A stretch of 28,740 bases of DNA from a virus: IMG/VR virus record IMGVR_UViG_3300027805_000063, positions 1 through 28,740 of that record. One strand, written 5' to 3'. Each line of letters begins with the position of its first letter. The first letter of the stretch is position 1. Shown here piece by piece: positions 21,825 to 26,993 of this stretch. The notes beneath the pieces were generated by a model. The model saw only the letters and a program-made list of their open reading frames with translations. It was not told where the DNA came from and ran no database searches. Position numbers and translations under genes: made by a program.

Positions 21825-21982
21825 GCCTTGTCCTCCTCTATCGTAAAGATAGCAAACTCGCTTATGCGGTTGCCGTGTTGCTCCTCTGCGGTCTGTTTGG
21901 CTTGCTCAATGGCATCTTCCTCACTCTCTGCCTCTAATCCAATGTACATTGTGTAAACCATTTTGATTTCGTAATCCTTCAC
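21821..21982 (-). CDS. Small alpha/beta early protein (53 aa)
   Basis: GTG 21982, with AAGGAGG seven bases upstream, begins in GTGA overlap with the previous gene and gives 53 residues. DYEIKMVYTMYIGLEAESEE is a strand followed by the common DAIEQAKQTAEEQ helix, then EFAIFTIEE, a ferredoxin-like beta-alpha-beta pattern found in many tiny phage proteins. A longer upstream start would run into the previous gene and lacks a good site. Function unknown. Confidence 0.7.
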   Translation of the reverse strand: MKDYEIKMVYTMYIGLEAESEEDAIEQAKQTAEEQHGNRISEFAIFTIEEDKA

Positions 21983-22311
21983 GCTTTGCCCTCCTTCTTC
22001 TCCGCAATCAATAGCCCTGTATGTATGCCCGCAATCAGTTTGCGTAGGCTTTGCGCTGCTTCTGCCTTGCTCCCGCCTAGATAGTCGCTGAATCCGCGTG
22101 GCTCCCAATGTCCCGAGCCGTACTTACTACCTCCTGTAAAGTGGATACGCCAAGCGCGTCCGTAAGTCTTGCTCCCCTCCTGTAACACTATGTGCGGGCG
22201 CTTCATTGATTCATAAGGCGCGTCCTCTAACACTTCACCCTCGAATAAGGGTTCGACTAACTTCTCTAGTGCTTGAACTAGGCTTCTGACCTCTTCAATT
22301 GTCGTTTGCAT
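21979..22311 (-). CDS. Unknown early protein (110 aa)
   Basis: The 110-residue protein begins with an acidic helix (EEVRSLVQALEKLVEPLFEG), followed by RPHIVLQEGSKTYGRAWRIH and GGSKYGSGHWEPRGFSDYLG, and ends with a basic helix. The Trp- and Gly-rich middle resembles a small beta-barrel. It is the largest gene of this part of the early operon and shares one base with the upstream stop. No family recognised. Confidence 0.75.
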   Translation of the reverse strand: MQTTIEEVRSLVQALEKLVEPLFEGEVLEDAPYESMKRPHIVLQEGSKTYGRAWRIHFTGGSKYGSGHWEPRGFSDYLGGSKAEAAQSLRKLIAGIHTGLLIAEKKEGKA

Positions 22312-22499
22312 TACGCTACCTCCACATCTTGCGCCGTGCCGTGCTCACGAATCGCACGGTCTAACTTATCGGGGTTCGTGGTGTCTGCCACCTTGTCTAA
22401 TTCTCCTGCTTCAATGATGAACAAGGTCTGACCTACACCGCTATCGGTGTCAATCGTCCACCAGTCGCCATTCTCATTTGATACGTAGTAAACTGCCAT
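22311..22499 (-). CDS. Unknown early protein (62 aa)
   Basis: The 62-residue protein starts MAVYYVSNENGDWWTIDTDS and continues with LFIIEAGELDKVA and LDRAIREHG. Strands then a helix are likely. It follows the structured gap at 22500-22602; AGGAAGG before ATG 22499 is a clear ribosome-binding site. No family recognised. Confidence 0.75.
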   Translation of the reverse strand: MAVYYVSNENGDWWTIDTDSGVGQTLFIIEAGELDKVADTTNPDKLDRAIREHGTAQDVEVA

Positions 22500-22530
22500 T
22501 TTCTGCCCTTCCTAGGCTAAGAGAGGCGGG

Positions 22531-22594
22531 CGGTGTTGCCCTCCTGTCTTGTGCCACCGTGAGGTTGTGAGCCTCTAGCCTTTAGCGCGGTGGC
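22531..22594 (-). promoter_or_regulatory. Structured leader with alternative pairing (copy 2)
   Basis: This lies in a 103-base gap between early genes. GCCACCG (22553-22559) pairs fully with CGGTGGC (22588-22594) to close a stem, with an inner GAGG/CCTC stem (22561-22564 with 22572-22575). CGGTG at 22531-22535 can instead pair with CACCG at 22555-22559. In the minus-strand RNA the alternative strand comes just before the ribosome-binding site of the 22311-22499 gene. The layout resembles the element at 23262-23327. Confidence 0.4.
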
Positions 22595-22602
22595 GGTCTT
22601 GC

Positions 22603-22755
22603 TTATGCTAGACCGAGAATCTTGCGGTGTAGTAATCCTCCCTCTTCGTAGACTTTCATTCCCTCTTGCGCCTCTTCTGTGCTTGCGTAACAGTGGATAC
22701 ACAAGCCTTGCGGTTGCACCGCAAGCGGGTAAGTCTTGCATTCTGTACAGTTCAC
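22603..22755 (-). CDS. Zinc-knuckle early protein (50 aa)
   Basis: GTG 22755 overlaps the previous stop and has GAGGAGG upstream. The 50 residues have Cys3/Cys6 and Cys19/Cys22 (CTECKTYPLAVQPQGLCIHC), a four-Cys zinc knuckle, then a helix STEEAQEGMKVYEEG. It is followed by a structured non-coding gap. A nucleic-acid-binding or regulatory role is possible. Confidence 0.75.
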   Translation of the reverse strand: MNCTECKTYPLAVQPQGLCIHCYASTEEAQEGMKVYEEGGLLHRKILGLA

Positions 22756-22925
22756 GCTTTAACCTCCTCTATCCATATCCAAGCGTATCTCTTCTCTTCC
22801 GTCCATTTCTCTAGTTCCCATTGTGCCTCTTGTGCCGTCGCGTAATCCTCCTTAGAGGTAAAGCGGGCGTAACTCTTGGCGGTCTTGGGATTCTCGAATG
22901 AGCCGTGAACTGTATACTTAGGCAT
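22752..22925 (-). CDS. Unknown early protein (57 aa)
   Basis: The 57 residues start MPKYTVHGSFENPKTAKSYA, then ATAQEAQWELEKWTEEKRYA and a hydrophobic end WIWIEEVKA. Strand-helix-strand is likely, rich in Trp. ATG 22925 sits in a TAATG overlap; the TGA overlaps the next GTG. No family recognised. Confidence 0.7.
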   Translation of the reverse strand: MPKYTVHGSFENPKTAKSYARFTSKEDYATAQEAQWELEKWTEEKRYAWIWIEEVKA

Positions 22926-23068
22926 TAGCAGACCCCTGCCTCTCTCAATATCGCCTGCGCCTCTTCTAGCGTGTCAGCATAGCCGAAGAAGTGGCTAGCC
23001 CCTGTCTGGTACTGATAGCGGTAGGCGAATCCACCTGTCAAGCCTGTTGCCTCGATTGAGTGAATCAT
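22925..23068 (-). CDS. Unknown early protein (47 aa)
   Basis: The 47 residues, MIHSIEATGLTGGFAYRYQY then HFFGYADTLEEAQAILREAG, form strands followed by a helix, a common layout in the tiny alpha/beta proteins of this operon. ATG 23068 overlaps the previous stop. No family recognised. Confidence 0.7.
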   Translation of the reverse strand: MIHSIEATGLTGGFAYRYQYQTGASHFFGYADTLEEAQAILREAGVC

Positions 23069-23241
23069 TACTTCACCCCGCAAGCCACTAGGAACTTATG
23101 GCGGTCAAAACGTGGATTGTCCTCTTCTAGTACGTCGGCGAACTTATAGGCTAGGTCTGCCCCGATTGTCTCTTCTAGGTCGCAGATTTTGCCAAAATGT
23201 GCAAATACTCCCGCGATAAGTACATAGTCCTTGCGTGTCAT
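23068..23241 (-). CDS. Helical early protein (57 aa)
   Basis: ATG 23241 with AAGGAGG (23253-23247) five bases upstream gives 57 residues. MTRKDYVLIAGVFAHFGKIC and ADLAYKFADVLEEDNPRFDR are helical, and the end is FLVACGVK. Short proteins opening MTRKDYVLIA are common in phages and unassigned. A start 39 bases further upstream would lie in the structured leader and lacks such a site. Confidence 0.8.
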   Translation of the reverse strand: MTRKDYVLIAGVFAHFGKICDLEETIGADLAYKFADVLEEDNPRFDRHKFLVACGVK

Positions 23242-23261
23242 TTTTTCCTCCTTGTTTGGTG

Positions 23262-23327
23262 GCGGGGTAGTTCCCTCCACTCGTGCCCCGCTCCGAATCG
23301 AATCGGCACGCCCTAGGCGGGCGGGGC
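23262..23327 (-). promoter_or_regulatory. Three-way-junction leader with alternative pairing (copy 1)
   Basis: GCCCCGC (23285-23291) pairs with GCGGGGC (23321-23327) in seven base pairs. Inside, CCGA/TCGG (23293-23296 with 23303-23306) and CGCC/GGCG (23309-23312 with 23316-23319) form two arms, giving a compact 43-base three-way junction. GCGGGG at 23262-23267 can compete for the strand at 23286-23291. In the minus-strand RNA this competitor lies just before the ribosome-binding site of the 23068-23241 gene. Function is inferred. Confidence 0.5.
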
Positions 23328-23336
23328 TAATCTTGC

Positions 23337-23489
23337 TTAGCGGTTTGCGCCGTCCATTTCCGCTTCTTCAATGTCTGCCTGTAGAATCTGAGCCAACTTG
23401 TAAGCGATTGGCGCTGTTCCTGTTCCTTTAAGTGATACTGTTAGCAATATGTTTCTTGCTTGAATCATCTCTGAGTAATCGAATGGCAT
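23337..23489 (-). CDS. First gene of the early operon (50 aa)
   Basis: ATG 23489, preceded by GAGGAG, encodes 50 residues: MPFDYSEMIQARNILLTVSL, then IAYKLAQILQADIEEAEMDG. It is mostly helical. It is the first gene after the strong promoter at 23543-23569 with a leader of about 45 bases, so it should be made early and in quantity. No family recognised. Confidence 0.75.
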   Translation of the reverse strand: MPFDYSEMIQARNILLTVSLKGTGTAPIAYKLAQILQADIEEAEMDGANR

Positions 23490-23515
23490 TTGGTATATCT
23501 CCTCTTAGGTTAATT

Positions 23516-23526
23516 CAAACCGTTTG
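23516..23526. promoter_or_regulatory. Palindrome in the early leader
   Basis: CAAAC-C-GTTTG is a perfect 11-base palindrome located about 10-20 bases inside the expected early transcript. It could bind a repressor or form a small hairpin at the 5' end of the message. Confidence 0.35.
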
Positions 23527-23542
23527 GCTTGATAAGTAGAAC

Positions 23543-23569
23543 ATTATACGGTTGTCTACCGTATGTCAA
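23543..23569 (-). promoter_or_regulatory. Consensus sigma-70-type promoter with built-in operator
   Basis: Read on the minus strand, TTGACA (23569-23564) is followed after 15 bases by TATAAT (23548-23543), both perfect consensus boxes. The spacer holds a perfect inverted repeat, TACGGT-N5-ACCGTA (23547-23563 in plus coordinates), which also touches the -10 box. It should start the early minus-strand operon. The 15-base spacing is short, so activity may depend on a bound protein; the repeat is an obvious operator. No repressor gene is recognised in the window. Confidence 0.8.
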
Positions 23570-23863
23570 GCCCAAACAAGGGTATTTTGATAACAGTTTA
23601 ATAACGATTTCCTGAATGAATCCTGAGAATAATAAGGGATAGTCGTGTCGATATGTCGACAATTTGAAATTGATTTGGTTGAAGATTCAACTATCTATTG
23701 TTACTCGCGGGTAACTTAGCAGGATGCAACAAGGTAGACAATTAAGGGTTGAATGTCTAAGTCTATTGAAAGAGTTTATTAATGGACAGATACTTGTCGA
23801 ATGTATAGGGTGCCAGAAGTAGAGCCCTCCCTCTTACTTTACATAATGTAAGGCAAAGAGGTC

Positions 23864-23916
23864 TGACCAGTTATCAAGGGGGGCAGGGGGTGACCAGTCA
23901 GCCAAAAAATGACCAC
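23864..23916 (+). repeat. Iteron-like TGACCA repeats
   Basis: TGACCAGT occurs at 23864-23871 and 23891-23898, with TGACCAC at 23910-23916 and a further GACCAGT at 24109-24115. G-rich sequence separates the first two. Spaced repeats in a non-coding region can bind an initiator or regulator; spacings (27 and 19 bases) are not regular helical turns. Confidence 0.4.
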
Positions 23917-24018
23917 CCACGGTGTTAAGTATTGACCCTGCACCTACATATACTCCCACACAAAAAATATACGCTAAAGTGAGATCCCCGTAAATGTCCT
24001 ACTTTGTACACATATTTA

Positions 24019-24034
24019 TGTGACCTTGGTCACA
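24019..24034. promoter_or_regulatory. CRP/GlxR-type binding site
   Basis: TGTGACCTTGGTCACA is a perfect 16-base palindrome with the exact TGTGA-N6-TCACA form recognised by CRP-family regulators; the actinobacterial CRP/GlxR proteins use the same half-sites. Binding would link this control region to host cAMP state. Site identity is seen; regulation is inferred. Confidence 0.6.
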
Positions 24035-24089
24035 AATAGAAAATAAAATCTACCGTAGACGGGAAATGGGCTATTTTTTCTGCCTTATA

Positions 24090-24127
24090 TATAGTAGGGG
24101 AGTAAAACGGACCAGTACTAGTTTTAC
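24090..24127 (+). promoter_or_regulatory. Possible late promoter -10 and inverted repeat
   Basis: TATAGT at 24090-24095, in an AT-rich run, may be the -10 box of a plus-strand promoter for terminase; no convincing -35 box is seen. Just downstream, GTAAAAC (24102-24108) and GTTTTAC (24121-24127) form an inverted repeat with a 12-base loop containing AGTACT, a possible operator or leader hairpin. Confidence 0.35.
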
Positions 24128-24206
24128 GACCCGTATCGCTACGTTGGCACTACGCGAGTCCCCCTAGGACGAGCACCAACTTACCCCTCGCTGCGCTGTG
24201 GCTTGC

Positions 24207-24249
24207 TCGGGCGCTAAGCCCGAACTGTGCGGTGCGTGGCACCGCTTTT
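24207..24249 (+). terminator. Two tandem hairpins, second terminator-like
   Basis: TCGGGC/GCCCGA (24207-24212 with 24218-24223) is followed by GCGGTGC/GCACCGC (24229-24235 with 24239-24245), a seven-pair stem with three-base loop and a TTTT tail. Together they could stop or slow plus-strand transcription before the terminase gene, or form part of a larger leader RNA closed by CCCC (24184-24187) and GGGG (24253-24256). Confidence 0.45.
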
Positions 24250-24292
24250 AGTGGGGATAGTTCTATCTCCAGTATAGAGATCCTTCCCCTAG

Positions 24293-24335
24293 TAATAAAA
24301 TTTTTTTTCGCGCCTTCGGCGCTTTATTAGAGGAG
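24293..24335 (+). promoter_or_regulatory. Hairpin abutting the terminase ribosome-binding site
   Basis: TAATAAA (24293-24299) pairs with TTTATTA (24323-24329), enclosing a run of eight T and a compact GCGCC-TTC-GGCGC hairpin (24310-24322). The ribosome-binding site GAGGAG (24330-24335) starts at the next base, five bases before GTG 24341. The structure could stabilise the message or affect ribosome access. Confidence 0.45.
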
Positions 24336-24340
24336 ACTAC

Positions 24341-26200
24341 GTGGCTGAGAAGTCTAGTGACATCGCCAAGCGTCTGATCCTTTCAGGTGTAGCAGAAGGT
24401 CTTACCATCGAGGCAGCCACGGCTGCTGCTGGTAAATCCTATAAGACCTACGAGTACTACCGCAGAACCGATAAGGTCTTCTGCGACAAGATGGACCGAA
24501 CAAGACTAGGTTTGAAGGATAAGAACTTCGCATCTAGTGATGTCCACGACTTAACCTTTGCAGAGTTCCGCCAACGATATCTTCACTCTCAGACCTTTGC
24601 TCACCAGCAGAACCTGATTGATGTGATCGAGGGGCGTGAACCTTCCTGGCTACATCCCAGTATGAAGTACGAACCAGGGCTGGCTAGTAACCGTATCCTT
24701 GTTAATATCCCTCCCAACCACGCCAAGTCGATGACGGTGACAATTGATTACGTTACCTGGCAGGTTTGTCAGAACCCTAACTTCAGAGTCCTGATAGTTT
24801 CACAAACGCAGCAATTGGCTGCTGACTTTCTCTACGCCATCAAGCAACGCCTGACACATCCTAACTATGAAGCACTGCAACAGGCTTACGCTGCTGGCGT
24901 AGGGTTTAACTCTAAGACCGCTTCCTGGCAGGCAACCCGTGTGACCTTTGGTGATGAACTTCGTGAGTCCAGCGAGAAGGACCCGAACATTGAAGCCGTT
25001 GGTATCGGCGGTCAGATCTACGGCAAGCGTGCCGATATGATTATCGTAGACGATGCGGTGACATTAAAGAACGCAAATGAGTTTGAAAAGCAGATCCGTT
25101 GGTTAACCCAGGATGTGCGCTCTCGTCTTAACCCTACTGGTAAGTTAATCATTATCGGTACCCGCGTTACAGCAATTGACTTATACAAAGAACTACGTTC
25201 CGAGGACCGCTACCCAGGTGGCCTTGTTCCTTGGAAGTATCTGGCTATGCCAGCATTACTGGAGACTCACGAGGACCCCGACAAGTGGGTTACCCTGTGG
25301 CCTGCATCAGATGCACCCTTTGATGGGCAGATGGAATCTGATAAGAACGAAGATGGACTTTACCCCCGCTGGAATGGTCGTAACCTTTACAACGAACGTC
25401 AAGCAATGGATGCATCTACTTGGGCGCTGGTCTACCAGCAACAAGATATCTCCGATGATGCTATCTTTGACCCAGTATGTGTGAGAGGTTCTATCGATGG
25501 TATGCGTAAAGCAGGTCGTTTGGTTCCTGGTCACCCAGGCCATCCGCGTGACCTTAGCGGCTTCTCTATTATTTGTGGTCTTGATCCCGCTATGGTTGGT
25601 GATACAGCCGTCGTTTGTTACGCTATTGATCGGGTTAGCCATAAACGTTATATCGTGGATGCTATTAAAATCACTAGGCCAACGCCTGCTGCGATCCGTC
25701 AAATAATCTTTGACTGGACTGCGCTCTATCAACCTACCGAGTGGATTGTAGAAAAGAATGCTTTCCAATCATTCCTTACGCAAGATGAGGGTATCAGGCA
25801 AAACCTGGCCTCTAGAGGAGTGCTACTGCGGGAACACCATACTGGATCTAACAAATGGGATTCAGGTTTCGGTGTTGCATCAATGTCAACTTTGTTTGGC
25901 ACCAAGCAGCACGACGGCAAGCACCACAGAGACAACCTTATTCACTTACCTAGTGACCAGACTGAAAACATTAAGGCGCTCATCGAGCAACTAATTACCT
26001 GGTCGCCTACTACTAAGGGTAAGACCGATATGGTAATGGCTCTTTGGTTCTGTGAGATCCGCGCACGTGAGATGCTCAACCAAGGTATGCACAAGACACA
26101 CCATATGAAGAATCCATTCCTGTCTCGTAGTGAGATAGGCAAACGAACAGTTATCAACATAGATGAACTGCTCGCAGAAAAAGATCGCACATTCATCTAA
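24341..26200 (+). CDS. terL: Terminase large subunit (packaging ATPase/nuclease)
   Basis: The 619-residue protein starts at GTG with GAGGAG five bases before. Residues about 5-60 form an extra N-terminal helical region (GLTIEAATAAAGKSYKTYEY) resembling the helix-turn-helix of small terminases. The ATPase follows: Walker A PPNHAKSM (124-131) and Walker B MIIVDDAV (233-240, Asp-Asp rather than Asp-Glu). The nuclease domain has GLDPAMVGDTA (Asp415), IVEKNAFQ (Glu471) and KTDMVMALWF (Asp563). This is the motor that cuts and pumps DNA into the head. No separate small terminase gene is visible, so the N-terminal region may do that job. Confidence 0.95.
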   Translation: MAEKSSDIAKRLILSGVAEGLTIEAATAAAGKSYKTYEYYRRTDKVFCDKMDRTRLGLKDKNFASSDVHDLTFAEFRQRYLHSQTFAHQQNLIDVIEGREPSWLHPSMKYEPGLASNRILVNIPPNHAKSMTVTIDYVTWQVCQNPNFRVLIVSQTQQLAADFLYAIKQRLTHPNYEALQQAYAAGVGFNSKTASWQATRVTFGDELRESSEKDPNIEAVGIGGQIYGKRADMIIVDDAVTLKNANEFEKQIRWLTQDVRSRLNPTGKLIIIGTRVTAIDLYKELRSEDRYPGGLVPWKYLAMPALLETHEDPDKWVTLWPASDAPFDGQMESDKNEDGLYPRWNGRNLYNERQAMDASTWALVYQQQDISDDAIFDPVCVRGSIDGMRKAGRLVPGHPGHPRDLSGFSIICGLDPAMVGDTAVVCYAIDRVSHKRYIVDAIKITRPTPAAIRQIIFDWTALYQPTEWIVEKNAFQSFLTQDEGIRQNLASRGVLLREHHTGSNKWDSGFGVASMSTLFGTKQHDGKHHRDNLIHLPSDQTENIKALIEQLITWSPTTKGKTDMVMALWFCEIRAREMLNQGMHKTHHMKNPFLSRSEIGKRTVINIDELLAEKDRTFI

Positions 26201-26209
26201 GGAGATACA

Positions 26210-26479
26210 ATGCCAAATGTAAAGAAGAGCAAGTCAATGGACAAGATGCCAGCACGCAGAATGCCTGAAGGTGTTGAGTTCCCAAAGACAAAGAAGCCTA
26301 TGCCTAAAGTTGAAGGTGCTAAGCCTAGTGTTAAGAAACCAATGCCAAAGGTTGGTCCTAAGCCAGCAAGAATGACACCTAAGCCTAAGACTACAAAGAA
26401 GTCTCCAGGCAAGATGACTCCGCAAGATGCAGCGATGAAGAAGATTCTTGAAAAGAAGTACGGCAAGATTTATGGATAA
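26210..26479 (+). CDS. Pro/Lys-rich repeat protein (89 aa)
   Basis: The 89-residue protein opens MPNVKKSKSMDKM. It is made of short Lys-Pro-Met units, with KKPMPKV twice and KPSVKKPMPKVGPKPARM in the centre, followed by a helix AAMKKILEKKYGKIYG. It lacks hydrophobic core residues, so it is probably unfolded until bound, for example to DNA or an acidic protein. AAGGAG stands before ATG 26210. Location between terminase and portal suggests a packaged or assembly protein (inference). Confidence 0.75.
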   Translation: MPNVKKSKSMDKMPARRMPEGVEFPKTKKPMPKVEGAKPSVKKPMPKVGPKPARMTPKPKTTKKSPGKMTPQDAAMKKILEKKYGKIYG

Positions 26480-26984
26480 GAAGCAAAAGGCAAAGTTTCA
26501 AGAAGAGTGGAAGAAGCCTGGCAATGTTAAAAAAGGCGAGATTATTACTCCTGGTGCTGTTGTACGTGGAGTCGCTAAGGCTGCTGCAAAAGTTACTGGG
26601 AAACAAACTGCCAAGAAATTAACTGCTGCAGAAAAAGCAAGAGTTAAAGACGTTAAAGTTATTGCTAAAGGTACAAAACCAGGGACCGTTTCAAAGATGT
26701 TAGACAAGTTGCCATTAGAAGAAAAACGAGCATACTCACAGGCATTAAGAAAAGCAGTTCCAGACAAGAAAAAAGCCGCTATCTATAAAACAGTTAAGCA
26801 GGCAAAGCCTTCAAAGGTTGTTAAAAGAACTACTGATCCAATCAATAAAAATGCACAGACAGATGCTATCTTGGAACAGCAGTATGCAAAATCAATTAAA
26901 GCAACAAAAGCAATGGGTGGAGATCCCAAAAAAGTTCGCGTCACAATGAATGGCAGAACAATGGACTACAAAGGCATTAGGTAA
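26472..26984 (+). CDS. Lysine-rich protein before the portal (170 aa)
   Basis: From ATG 26472, overlapping the previous stop, the protein has 170 residues. It is very basic throughout (MDKKQKAKFQEEWKKPGNVK, then ARVKDVKVIAKGTKPGTVSK and a middle helix EEKRAYSQALRKAVPDKKKA) and ends RVTMNGRTMDYKGIR. An upstream TTG in frame could add eight residues. No enzyme motif is seen. A DNA-binding virion or assembly protein is the best guess. It is AT-richer than terminase. Confidence 0.7.
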   Translation: MDKKQKAKFQEEWKKPGNVKKGEIITPGAVVRGVAKAAAKVTGKQTAKKLTAAEKARVKDVKVIAKGTKPGTVSKMLDKLPLEEKRAYSQALRKAVPDKKKAAIYKTVKQAKPSKVVKRTTDPINKNAQTDAILEQQYAKSIKATKAMGGDPKKVRVTMNGRTMDYKGIR

Positions 26985-26993
26985 GGAAAACAA

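Larger units (their letters stand above)
23570..24340. other. Long non-coding control region, possible origin
   Basis: About 770 bases without a credible gene lie between the early promoter and the terminase. It is AT-rich and contains many perfect or near-perfect palindromes: TGTCGACA (23654-23661), CAATTT-G-AAATTG (23660-23672), TTACTCGCGGGTAA (23701-23714), TTACAT-A-ATGTAA (23839-23851) and TCTAC-C-GTAGA (24049-24059). TGTCGA occurs three times. The combination fits a regulatory switch and possibly the replication origin; no DnaA box series was identified. Sub-elements are listed separately. Confidence 0.6.

Noticed and set aside
22517-22741. A 74-codon minus-strand frame
   Set aside because: Very Arg/Ser-rich without motifs, and it lies over the zinc-knuckle gene at 22603-22755, which has its own GTG and ribosome-binding site.
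23285-23327. tRNA-like sequence with seven-pair acceptor-like stem and TTCGAT loop
   Set aside because: Only 43 bases long, with no D arm or anticodon arm and no CCA; better explained as a structured leader.
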